From the NCBI GenBank assembly GCA_021155195.1, contig JAJNPV010000037.1:434001-498000 (forward strand): 64,000 nt of DNA, in the 5' to 3' direction. The position numbers and the translations under genes were made by a program. The stretch comes from Ohtaekwangia sp. GTDB lineage: Bacteria; Bacteroidota; Bacteroidia; Cytophagales; Cyclobacteriaceae. Positions within the stretch are counted from its first letter, which is position 1; every line of letters starts with the position of its first letter. Positions 24,699 to 33,025 of the stretch are shown here, one piece after another. Under the pieces are notes generated by a model. That model worked only from the letters and a program-made list of their open reading frames with translations, was not told where the DNA came from and ran no database searches.

Positions 24699-25853
24699 TT
24701 AAACAACATTTGCACTTGATTGCATAGCGGCAGTTTTCTTGATCACACTTTCGTAATAACGCTCATATAGAGGTAAAATTCTCGTGATGTCAAATTCCTT
24801 TGCTCGTGCTAGTGCATTCTCCTTAAACCTGGGCAAATTGTTTTTATCCAAAACAAACATGGCGTTACGAGTCATATCTTCTACATCGCCTACATTGCTC
24901 ATAAAACCGGTAACACCCTGAACATTCAACTCAGGGATTCCGCCCGTATTAGATGAAATTACAGGAACCTCACAAGCCATCGCTTCCAACGCTGCCAATC
25001 CAAAACTTTCCTTTTCGGATGGCATTAAAAACAAATCGGCAACAGATAATACTTCCTCTACAGCATCTTGCTTTCCTAAAAACCGAACAGCATCATTAAT
25101 ACCAAATTCGCGAGCCATGGTTTCTGCTGACGTGCGCTCTGGTCCATCGCCAATCATCAGCAACTTGGATGGAATCTCTTTGTGAATGTTATTGAAAATA
25201 GACATTACATCATTTATCCGCTTTACTTTTCTAAAGTTGGATGTATGAACGATCAAAGATTCGCCATTGGGACAAATTGCTTTTTTGAAGTGATCCTTTT
25301 TCTGCTTCTTGAATTTTTCCAAATCAATAAAGTTTGGAATTACCTCAATTTCGCGCGTGATTTTAAATGATTGATACGTTTCGCGTTTAAGATCTTCCGA
25401 AACAGAAGTAACTCCATCTGATTGATTAATGCTAAACGTTACAACAGGTTCGTAGGAAGCATCTTTCCCAACAAGGGTGATATCCGTTCCGTGTAGCGTT
25501 GTAACAACAGGAATATAAATTCCATGTGTTTTTAAAATTTGCTTAGCCATGTAGGCAGCAGAAGCATGCGGAATAGCATAATGAACATGCAGCAAGTCTA
25601 GCTTTTCATTTCGCACTACACTTACCATTTTACTGGCCAGCGCAAGTTCATAAGGAGGATATTCAAAAAGAGGATACGAACGAAATTCTACCTCGTGGTA
25701 AAACAAATTTTCATTTAAAAAGTCTAATCGACTCGGCTGACTATAGGTAATAAAGTGAACCTGATGTCCTTCCTGCGACAATGCCTTTCCTAATTCTGTG
25801 GCAACTACACCGCTACCGCCAAACGTTGGGTAACAAACAATCCCTATTTTCAT
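24699..25853 (-). CDS. bshA: BshA: N-acetylglucosaminyl L-malate synthase (bacillithiol)
   Basis: 384 residues, GT4 family. The start MKIGIVCYPTFGGSGVVATE with ELGKALSQEGHQVHFITYS is diagnostic of BshA. Other motifs are HVHYAIPHASAAYMAKQ, VVTTLHGTDITLVGKD, and the donor site SEKESFGLAALEAMACEVPV. The enzyme joins UDP-GlcNAc and L-malate in the first step of bacillithiol synthesis, the low-molecular thiol used in many Bacteroidota. bshB and bshC are not in the window. It is a single gene bounded upstream by the 160-bp inverted-repeat element and downstream by a palindromic repeat. Confidence 0.93.
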   Translation of the reverse strand: MKIGIVCYPTFGGSGVVATELGKALSQEGHQVHFITYSQPSRLDFLNENLFYHEVEFRSYPLFEYPPYELALASKMVSVVRNEKLDLLHVHYAIPHASAAYMAKQILKTHGIYIPVVTTLHGTDITLVGKDASYEPVVTFSINQSDGVTSVSEDLKRETYQSFKITREIEVIPNFIDLEKFKKQKKDHFKKAICPNGESLIVHTSNFRKVKRINDVMSIFNNIHKEIPSKLLMIGDGPERTSAETMAREFGINDAVRFLGKQDAVEEVLSVADLFLMPSEKESFGLAALEAMACEVPVISSNTGGIPELNVQGVTGFMSNVGDVEDMTRNAMFVLDKNNLPRFKENALARAKEFDITRILPLYERYYESVIKKTAAMQSSANVV

Positions 25854-25871
25854 TTCTTATTGTTTAGGTTA

Positions 25872-26031
25872 GGGCTGGTTCAAAAGTCTTTCTGTCATCG
25901 TGGCCATTGAGCCGCGATCTTATTTTTATCACGCTCATCGGGATTCCGGGTCAAGCCTGCCTTTGCCGAAGCGGCTACGCGCAGGCAGGCCCGGAATGAC
26001 ATTTTAATGGAATTGACTTTTGAAACAGCCC
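25872..26031. repeat. 160-bp element with 17-bp terminal inverted repeats and internal palindrome
   Basis: The ends are GGGCTGGTTCAAAAGTC and the reverse complement of GGGCTGTTTCAAAAGTC, one mismatch in 17. Inside are a second inverted pair (ATTCCGGGTCAAGCCTGCC against ATTCCGGGCCTGCC) and a GC-rich loop (GCCGAAGCGGCTACGCGCA). It has no coding capacity. The form suggests a miniature mobile or REP-type element. It fills most of the 252-base gap between the bshA start and the GH3 fusion stop, and no other feature is seen there. No target-site duplication is obvious. Confidence 0.7.
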
Positions 26032-26105
26032 ATAAAAAACTATAAACCCGCTTTTACCTTCTTTAGTTTCGAAAATAATCTAAAAGCGATGTAATTAACC
26101 GTTTT

Positions 26106-28976
26106 TTAATACTGACGGTAATTAAACATTGCCTTGTAGATAACTTCCTGAATACGAGGACGAATATTGGCGTTTAATAGTTTATTATTTGTCATATCGG
26201 GGTACACCCGATTAGATAAGTAGACAAAAACAAGGCTAAACTCCGGGTCTACCCAAATACACGTGCCCGTAAATCCTGTGTGACCAAAGGTTTTTGGAGA
26301 GGCATATAAAGTTGTTGGCCCTGCCCAGTCACTTACAGTAGGCTTATCCCAGCCAAGTCCACGCCTACTCGTTTCATATTGTTTTCCAATGAAGTATTCC
26401 ACCGTTTCGGGTTTATAAAATTGTTGACCACCATAGTTTCCATTTTGAAGCAACATTTGCCCCAGCTTGGCTAAATCATTTGCATTGCCAAACAGCCCCG
26501 CATGGCCGGCAATGTTTCCATGCATGGCGGCACCTTGATCGTGTACATAGCCCGTTAATAATTTTTTTCTAAACAGCTTATCGTCTTCCGTAGGGGCAAT
26601 TTGCGTAGCCGGAAATTTTTCAAGTGGGAGATAACCTAACGTGTATGCACCTAATGGTTCGTAAAGATTCTGTTCCAGAAAATCTTCCATGGGTTGATTC
26701 AATAACTTTTCGGCCAGATGTTGCAAGATGTAAAAACCCATATCGCTATAGCGATAATCAAACACGGTGCGAGGTGGCTTCTCTCTTACCTTGGCTTTAA
26801 TGATCCATTGCCATAGGCTATCCTTCATAACCTTTGAGGCAAACAAATTTTCGGCTACCGGAAAGGGATAATCTTTGCTTTTCTTATCACTGTAATACTC
26901 AGGTAATAAGGTTCCGTTCTTCACGGTCTCGGCCCAAAAAGGAAGGAATGGCCAAAGTCCGGCCTGGTGCGTTAAAATATCTTTGATTGTATAATCTTTC
27001 TTGTTTGAACTTTTAAGCTCAGGCAGATAAACGGAGACTTTTTTATTCACATCAATCAGTCCTTTCTCGTGCATGAACATAACCGTTTGCAGTGTTGCCG
27101 AAACTTTCGTTACCGAAGCCAAATCGTAAATGGTGTTTTCCGTTACCGGGATTTTATTTTGATAGGTAAGCCAACCATTGGAGTGCTCATAAATTATTTT
27201 ACCGTCCTTGGCGACTAACACATGACTGCCAGGTGTTGCTCCACTGTCAATTGCTTCGCGTGCTATGGCATCAATTTGTTCAAGTGTTTTGCTGTCGATG
27301 CCAACTTCTTCGGGCAACCCATACGAAAAGCGATTGAGCGCTTCGATTTTTATTCCTCGACCTTCACTAAACTGACCAGCCGTAACAGGAATCACACCTT
27401 TGGCGGGTAACCCACCGAAAACGATTTGCGCTGCAATCTTTGGTATCCAATCTTCATCTGTATAGCCTGCAAGCACTGCGGGCATTCCATCCCAATAAGC
27501 TAACTCTTGCGGATCTCCAAAATGACAAATGATAATTTCCTTTTTAGAAGCGAGTCTTTTTATAAACGGAAATACATTCCTGATAAAAGAAGAAGAGTAA
27601 GGAAACACGCCTACTATAACAACATCCGCATTTGAAATGCTTTTTTTAATTGCAACTGTATCAGCTACAAGCCGAAGTGCATAATGTTGAAACTTGGCAT
27701 ATTTTGACAAATGACGGGTAAATTCGTTTTTCTCTTCTTTACCAATACTAATGGAAGCAAATTTCTTTCCTTCAATGAAAGCAATGGGAATTGTTTTTTT
27801 TGAATCGCTCAACAATGTAACAGCCTGCTCCGAAATTTTGTGTTTAATTACGTTGGCTGCTGGTGAATTCAATCGGCTTATTAAATTGTCGGTGTTGACG
27901 ATTTGTACGGATGCCAAGCCTGCATTGTATTTGGCGTTTAATATTTTTTTTACGGCATCATCCAATCGAGCTTCTAATTTTTTATCTCTTCGCACTGCCC
28001 GGGCAATTCTTTTTATGGCATCCCCTATGTCCTCAGGATCAATCAGCATGTCATGTCCCATCTCAAGAGCAAGTTTTTCAATTTCGCCATCAGGCTGATC
28101 GCCAGCAATTTTTTGTATGTGAGGAATCTCACCAAAGATGAGCCCTTTAAAATTCAACTTAGCTTTTAGAATATCACTTACAAATAATTCCAATACTTTA
28201 GAATTATTCACCTTATCCTTCTTAATAAATTGAAGATCGGTAGTAAGAATGCCATCAACTCCTGATTTTGATAGTTGATTAAAAACAGATAATGCTAGCG
28301 AGTCTACATTGATGTCAATAAATAAGGATGAGTCGATTAGTTGAATCAGTTCTTCTGCTTTAAGAAAAGGTAAATACATCGCGCACGCCAATGCGCCACT
28401 CTGTTGCAGCCCCTTGGTAAATGCCAATGCTTTGATGCTCGCTCGCGATGGATTATCACTAAAGTATCGTAATGAATTTGGATAAGGTTGTTGAATTTCA
28501 AAGTTTACGTTGGGAACAAAGTTTATATGAATACCCAACGCACCCATCTCACGGGCTATTTCGTCACCGAGTTCAAAAATCAGATTATCATTTTCAACAG
28601 CCCCAAGCAATAATGGTTTTTGAAAACTAATCGTGCTGTCCAAGGTCTGCCGCAAGCCCCATTCGCCACGAACTCCCACCAGCATGGGAACTTGTGATTT
28701 TTCCTGAAGTTTATTTATTAATGTGGCGTGACTCTTTGGGCCCCCTTGCGTTATTAGAATGCCACCGGGGCGATAATCTTTGATCAATTCGGTAAGCTGA
28801 TCATTCTGTTCTTCATTCAGGTAAGTTGAGGAAGAGATTATGAACAGTTGACCAATTTTTTCCTGTGTATTTAAAGTTTGGAAAACGCTGTCTACCCACT
28901 TTTTTTTGAGATCCTGCCCGGAAAGAGATAACTCGATGAATATGAATAGAATACTAAAGAAAACTTTTTTCAACAT
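26106..28976 (-). CDS. Exported fusion: degenerate GH3 N-terminal domain + class C beta-lactamase-type serine hydrolase
   Basis: 956 residues with a signal peptide (FFSILFIFIELSLSGQ). Residues ~25-360 follow the NagZ-like GH3 fold, but the catalytic features are changed: KHFPGHG is MYLPFLK (200-206), AMDAEWG is GVRGEWG (101-107), and the nucleophile Asp is Glu283 in FGEIPH. Residues ~360-560 are a GH3 C-terminal-like region. Residues ~575-945 are a class C beta-lactamase/serine hydrolase domain with Ser621 and Lys624 (SVTK), YSDMG and HTG (His899), all intact. The domain order is typical of Bacteroidota fusions proposed to act on cell-wall muropeptides; here only the serine hydrolase is expected to be active. 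Confidence 0.88.
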   Translation of the reverse strand: MLKKVFFSILFIFIELSLSGQDLKKKWVDSVFQTLNTQEKIGQLFIISSSTYLNEEQNDQLTELIKDYRPGGILITQGGPKSHATLINKLQEKSQVPMLVGVRGEWGLRQTLDSTISFQKPLLLGAVENDNLIFELGDEIAREMGALGIHINFVPNVNFEIQQPYPNSLRYFSDNPSRASIKALAFTKGLQQSGALACAMYLPFLKAEELIQLIDSSLFIDINVDSLALSVFNQLSKSGVDGILTTDLQFIKKDKVNNSKVLELFVSDILKAKLNFKGLIFGEIPHIQKIAGDQPDGEIEKLALEMGHDMLIDPEDIGDAIKRIARAVRRDKKLEARLDDAVKKILNAKYNAGLASVQIVNTDNLISRLNSPAANVIKHKISEQAVTLLSDSKKTIPIAFIEGKKFASISIGKEEKNEFTRHLSKYAKFQHYALRLVADTVAIKKSISNADVVIVGVFPYSSSFIRNVFPFIKRLASKKEIIICHFGDPQELAYWDGMPAVLAGYTDEDWIPKIAAQIVFGGLPAKGVIPVTAGQFSEGRGIKIEALNRFSYGLPEEVGIDSKTLEQIDAIAREAIDSGATPGSHVLVAKDGKIIYEHSNGWLTYQNKIPVTENTIYDLASVTKVSATLQTVMFMHEKGLIDVNKKVSVYLPELKSSNKKDYTIKDILTHQAGLWPFLPFWAETVKNGTLLPEYYSDKKSKDYPFPVAENLFASKVMKDSLWQWIIKAKVREKPPRTVFDYRYSDMGFYILQHLAEKLLNQPMEDFLEQNLYEPLGAYTLGYLPLEKFPATQIAPTEDDKLFRKKLLTGYVHDQGAAMHGNIAGHAGLFGNANDLAKLGQMLLQNGNYGGQQFYKPETVEYFIGKQYETSRRGLGWDKPTVSDWAGPTTLYASPKTFGHTGFTGTCIWVDPEFSLVFVYLSNRVYPDMTNNKLLNANIRPRIQEVIYKAMFNYRQY

Positions 28977-29015
28977 CAGGCCGTTCGATTTTTATAACTT
29001 TACCGATCTTTTCAC

Positions 29016-29052
29016 CTCACCCTCGGTCCCTCTCCCAAGGAGAGGGATGACT
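29016..29052 (-). repeat. Dispersed palindromic repeat, family A copy 4
   Basis: CCTCACCCTCGGTCCC followed by the hairpin CCCTCTCCCAAGGAGAGGG and ATGACT. It is the reverse complement of the copy-2 design and lies 40 bases upstream of the GH3 fusion start, in the 209-base gap before the next gene, where nothing else is recognised. Confidence 0.8.
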
Positions 29053-29185
29053 GAATCTATAAAAATTAGCGCTACAATGTTCATGTTCTAATTTTTAAAT
29101 GATTTTTGTTTAACGATACTGAGAGCGATAACGAATTTAAGAACAGGTTATTAGTGCGAAGCTACATTAGAATGAAAGAAAAGCT

Positions 29186-29554
29186 ATGAAGTTTTTATCC
29201 TTATTCACCAAAGCCCCGCAGCACCAGCGGTTCAATTATGCGCCCCGATACTACGATCCTATAAAAGAGGAATTGGAAGAACGGGAGATCAGGATTAAAC
29301 AAGAGCTTGCGCGCGAACGGGGCGAACAATTAGACGAAAGCAAACATCGCTCTCGTATTGCAGGTTCTTTTCACGCAGCACGCAAACGAAGCAAAGGGGG
29401 CCCTGGTACAAGTGCAACTATGATCAGACTTGGCATTATCTTATTTATGGTTGTGTTTTTTATAGCCTATTTGGAATTCGGTCGTCCGGTACTCTATTCA
29501 CTTTTTGCCGTTGTTCCTATATATTTTTACTTCCGATTTAAAAACAGGCAGTAG
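29186..29554 (+). CDS. Small membrane protein of unknown function upstream of mutL
   Basis: 122 residues. The N-terminal 80 residues are highly charged, with a helical stretch (EELEEREIRIKQELARERGE) and a basic segment (FHAARKRSKGG). Two C-terminal membrane segments follow (MIRLGIILFMVVFFIAYLEF and LYSLFAVVPIYFYFRF). I do not recognise a named family, though similar small proteins commonly precede mutL in Bacteroidota. It is 12 bases from mutL and probably cotranscribed with it. Confidence 0.65.
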   Translation: MKFLSLFTKAPQHQRFNYAPRYYDPIKEELEEREIRIKQELARERGEQLDESKHRSRIAGSFHAARKRSKGGPGTSATMIRLGIILFMVVFFIAYLEFGRPVLYSLFAVVPIYFYFRFKNRQ

Positions 29555-29566
29555 CTAAACATATTC

Positions 29567-31363
29567 ATGCCTGATATTATTCATCTACTTCCGGATTCTA
29601 TTGCCAACCAGATTGCTGCCGGTGAGGTAGTACAACGACCGGCATCTGCTATAAAAGAATTGATGGAAAATGCATTGGACGCTGGAGCGAGTTCTATAAA
29701 ACTAATTGTTAAGGAAGCCGGCAAAGTGTTGATTCAGGTGGTAGATGATGGATGGGGCATGAGCGAAACGGACGCGCGTATGAGCCTTGAGCGTCATGCT
29801 ACTTCTAAAATAAAAACAGCCGATGATTTGTTTAGGTTGCGCACCATGGGCTTTCGAGGCGAAGCACTCGCTTCCATCGCTGCGATCTCGCAATTTGAAA
29901 TGAAAACGCGAACAGAGCATGCTGATTTAGGAACTCATTTAATTGTGGAAGCATCGGAAGTTAAAAGTCAATCGCCAACAGCCTGTGAGAAGGGAACGAA
30001 CATCAGCATAAAGAATTTATTTTACAACATCCCTGCCCGTAGAAATTTTCTGAAATCAAATGCGGTGGAGATGCGGCATATCATCGAAGAGTTTCAGAGG
30101 TTAGCCTTAGCTCATCCTCACATTGCTTTTAGTTTGCATCATGATGATGAATTAATTTATGAGTTAGTGCCCTCTAAGCTAAGTCAACGAGTTGTTGCAC
30201 TATTTGGAAAATCTTTTCAGGGACAGTTGGCTCCTTGCCAGGAAGAGACCACTCTTGTAAAAATTACCGGGTACATCGGCAGGCCGGAGTCGGCAAGGAA
30301 AACACGGGGCGAGCAATTCATTTTTGTAAATCAGCGATACATTAGAAACAATTACCTCAATCACGCAGTTACCAGTGCATTTGAAGGCTTGCTGCCCGAT
30401 GGCAATTTTCCGTTTTATGTTCTCTTTATAGAGATCGATCCCAAACACATTGATGTAAATGTGCATCCTACCAAAACAGAAATAAAGTTTGATGATGAAC
30501 GTGCTGTGTATGGTGTTGTGTGGGCTGCAGTAAAGCAAGCACTGGGAGCGCACAATTTAGCTCCTGCTATCGATTTCAAATCTGATATAAATATTGTGGG
30601 CAAACTCAATCTGGGATTAACGAAAGAGCAATATATGGATGAGCAATTTTCAACAGCTTTGCATAAATCCAATTTAAAGAATTGGGAAAAAGCTTTTGAA
30701 CAAGACATGCCCGAATCCAGATTATTTCAAAAATCAGAATTGGACAGTACCACCCTTCGATTTGAAAGTTCACTCAATCAACCGGAATTACAGGCGAAAG
30801 AAGAGACGGGTATTTTTCAATTTCAACAGAAATATATTATCCGGGCCTCCAAAACCGGGCTGATGATTATCGATCAACAGACTGCTCACGAACGCGTATT
30901 GTTCGAGAAATACCTTGCGCGTTTGAAAGGCGCCCCCGGAAACAGTCAGCAGAGTTTGTTCCCACAGACGGTAACGTTACCCGCATCCGATTTTGCTTTG
31001 GTAATGGAAGTGCAACAGGAATTGCAGGCCTTAGGATTTCGGTTTGAGCTATTTGGTAAAAATGCATTTTTGGTTACGGGTATTCCGGCCGGTGTGGAAA
31101 CTTCAGAAAAAGAATTGTTTGAAGGCTTATTGGAACAATTCAAAAAAAATCAATCTGAACTGCAATTACCTCTTCAAGACAACTTGGCTTTGGCGTTGGC
31201 CAGGCGATCTTCGGTTAAGTCTGGACAGAAATTGGCACCTGAAGAAATTAAATCAATTGTAGAAGGATTGTTTTCTTGCTCAAAACCTAACTTTTCTCCA
31301 GACGGGAGGCCAACATTTTTTACCTTTGAAACGTCTAAGATAGAAAGTTACTTTACCCGATAA
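29567..31363 (+). CDS. mutL: DNA mismatch repair protein MutL
   Basis: 598 residues. The N-terminal GHKL ATPase is clear: IAAGEVVQRPASAIKELMEN, DAGASSIKL, VDDGWGM, and GFRGEALASIAAIS. The transducer domain ends in VNVHPTKTEIKFDDE. The C-terminal dimerisation/endonuclease domain has DQQTAHERVLFE in place of DQHA(X)2E(X)4E, so His and Ala are replaced by Gln and Thr while both Glu are kept. SCSKPNFSPDGRPTFF corresponds to the conserved GRP region. MutL couples MutS mismatch recognition to strand removal. Length is usual for Bacteroidota. Confidence 0.96.
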   Translation: MPDIIHLLPDSIANQIAAGEVVQRPASAIKELMENALDAGASSIKLIVKEAGKVLIQVVDDGWGMSETDARMSLERHATSKIKTADDLFRLRTMGFRGEALASIAAISQFEMKTRTEHADLGTHLIVEASEVKSQSPTACEKGTNISIKNLFYNIPARRNFLKSNAVEMRHIIEEFQRLALAHPHIAFSLHHDDELIYELVPSKLSQRVVALFGKSFQGQLAPCQEETTLVKITGYIGRPESARKTRGEQFIFVNQRYIRNNYLNHAVTSAFEGLLPDGNFPFYVLFIEIDPKHIDVNVHPTKTEIKFDDERAVYGVVWAAVKQALGAHNLAPAIDFKSDINIVGKLNLGLTKEQYMDEQFSTALHKSNLKNWEKAFEQDMPESRLFQKSELDSTTLRFESSLNQPELQAKEETGIFQFQQKYIIRASKTGLMIIDQQTAHERVLFEKYLARLKGAPGNSQQSLFPQTVTLPASDFALVMEVQQELQALGFRFELFGKNAFLVTGIPAGVETSEKELFEGLLEQFKKNQSELQLPLQDNLALALARRSSVKSGQKLAPEEIKSIVEGLFSCSKPNFSPDGRPTFFTFETSKIESYFTR

Positions 31364-31372
31364 ATCGATAGC

Positions 31373-31966
31373 ATGTTTAGACTTACCCCGTTGGTCAGAA
31401 ATCTGATCATTATTAATGTAGTAATCTTTTTAGCGCAGAATCTACTAAGTCAGCTACATTTAACTGAATATTTATCCTTATGGAGCATTCATTCTCCTTA
31501 TTTTAAGCCTTACCAATTCTTTACCTATATGTTTGTGCATGGTGGCATGGGGCACATATTTTTTAATATGATTGCGTTAGCTTCTTTTGCTCCTATTTTG
31601 GAGACTTATTGGGGTGAGAAAAAGTTCTTGATTTATTATCTGGCTACCGGACTTGGTGCGGGTGTCATTTATGCGGTCGTAAATTTATTACTTGGTTCTG
31701 GCGATGGAGGAATTATGCTTGGTGCCTCCGGTGCCTTGTACGGAATTTTGATGGCTTTTGGTATGGTTTTCCCAAACATGGAGATCACATTGCTTTTTCC
31801 CCCTATTCCTATTAAGGCCAAATACATGGTGTTTCTTATTGGTTTTATTACCTATGCACTCGATAGTAGCGGCACGGTTGCTCACCTTGCCCACTTTGGG
31901 GGAGCGTTTGTCGGTTTTATCATTATTACAATCTGGAAAAGCCAGGGAAGAGATAAAGGTTGGTAA
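31373..31966 (+). CDS. Rhomboid family intramembrane serine protease (first)
   Basis: 197 residues, six membrane segments, no extra domain. The catalytic Ser is in LGASGALYGILMAFG and the His in VAHLAHFGGAFVGFI. HGGMGHIFFNMIALASF in the second segment gives the conserved His-Asn pair of the oxyanion region. It cleaves membrane proteins within the bilayer; substrates are unknown. It lies 9 bases after mutL, and a second rhomboid follows 91 bases later. Confidence 0.92.
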   Translation: MFRLTPLVRNLIIINVVIFLAQNLLSQLHLTEYLSLWSIHSPYFKPYQFFTYMFVHGGMGHIFFNMIALASFAPILETYWGEKKFLIYYLATGLGAGVIYAVVNLLLGSGDGGIMLGASGALYGILMAFGMVFPNMEITLLFPPIPIKAKYMVFLIGFITYALDSSGTVAHLAHFGGAFVGFIIITIWKSQGRDKGW

Positions 31967-32018
31967 CTTTATATAGATGAAAATTGTTCAAAAGAAGTTG
32001 GCTCGAATAATAGATTTT

Positions 32019-32045
32019 CTTAGTGCCTCTGTTTCTCAGTGGTGA
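32019..32045 (+). repeat. Period-8 repeat copy (CTTxGTGx family)
   Basis: CTTAGTGCCTCTGTTTCTCA followed by GTGGTGA, three units of about 8 bases. It is a relative of the sequences at 12809-12870 and 23472-23494 and lies between the two rhomboid genes, just before the second start codon. Confidence 0.55.
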
Positions 32046-32057
32046 TATTAGGTAATT

Positions 32058-32948
32058 ATGTTTGACGAATTTAAAAACGCATTTCAAAAGCCAAACAACG
32101 CACACGTGCAGTTGATCATCATCAACGTGATTGTGTTTTTATTGCTGGCTGTTGTAAAGGTATTTTCCACAGCATCAGGCAATGCGGATGTCTTTGAATT
32201 GATTCATGCGCAACTTGCCATACCAGCTCCGTTCTTTAGTTTTTTATCAAAACCCTGGACAATCATCACCTATGCATTTGTGCATGACATGAGTGATATT
32301 TTTCACATTCTTTTCAATATGCTGGTGTTCTATTGGTTCGGAAAACTTTTTATTGAATATCTGGGGAGTGATAAATTAATTGCGATCTATATTTTAGGAT
32401 TTATTGCCGGTGGTGTTTCCTACTTGTTGGTGTATAACACAATTCCTTTTTACGAAGCGCTTACTCCGCTTCATGGAATGGTTGGCGCATCGGCTGCAGT
32501 ATATGCAGTGTTGGTCGCCACCGCTGTGCTGCTTCCTGATTACACTTTCTTTTTGATGTTTCTGGGTCCGATAAAGATTAAATATATCGTGATGTTTTAT
32601 ATCGTGATTTCATTTATTGGATCAATTGGTGGAAATGCGGGTGGAAACATTGCTCATTTGGGGGGCACATTAATGGGATTTATTTACATCAAACAATTGC
32701 AGGCTGGAGTGAACTGGGGCGGTTGGATAACCACAGTATTAGATTCCTTTAAAGGACTTTTTGGATCACAACCAAAAGTAAAGGTTACTTACAGAAAGAC
32801 TGAACCCAAAACTCATCAACCCACATCAAAAGCCAGTAAGGCTTCGCAAGATGAGATTGATAGCATTCTCGATAAAATCTCTGATCGTGGGTATGAGAGT
32901 CTTTCTAAGGAAGAGAAGGAAAAACTTTTCAACGCAAGTAAGAAATAA
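32058..32948 (+). CDS. Rhomboid family intramembrane protease (second, with C-terminal tail)
   Basis: 296 residues. The rhomboid core has HDMSDIFHILFNMLVFYWFG, catalytic Ser in GMVGASAAVYAVL and His in GNIAHLGGTLMGF. The Ser motif is GASA rather than GASG. After the last membrane helix a ~75-residue cytoplasmic tail follows, ending in the acidic-helical DEIDSILDKISDRGYESLS (DUF6576-like), which is widespread in Bacteroidota rhomboids. It is a likely tandem duplicate of the preceding gene that gained the tail. Confidence 0.9.
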   Translation: MFDEFKNAFQKPNNAHVQLIIINVIVFLLLAVVKVFSTASGNADVFELIHAQLAIPAPFFSFLSKPWTIITYAFVHDMSDIFHILFNMLVFYWFGKLFIEYLGSDKLIAIYILGFIAGGVSYLLVYNTIPFYEALTPLHGMVGASAAVYAVLVATAVLLPDYTFFLMFLGPIKIKYIVMFYIVISFIGSIGGNAGGNIAHLGGTLMGFIYIKQLQAGVNWGGWITTVLDSFKGLFGSQPKVKVTYRKTEPKTHQPTSKASKASQDEIDSILDKISDRGYESLSKEEKEKLFNASKK

Positions 32949-33025
32949 TTAACTTTTGCACGTAAAGCTCACTAATGAAAGTGAACTAATATTCGTACTT
33001 CGTAATTCTGTCTTCCAATTTTAAT

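Noticed and set aside
27751..28098. 115-residue open frame opposite the GH3 fusion
   Set aside because: Antisense within a full-length gene, no motif.
31373..31966. First rhomboid as a truncated pseudogene
   Set aside because: It is short, but the Ser, His and HxxxN positions and six membrane segments are all present, so it is a minimal intact rhomboid.
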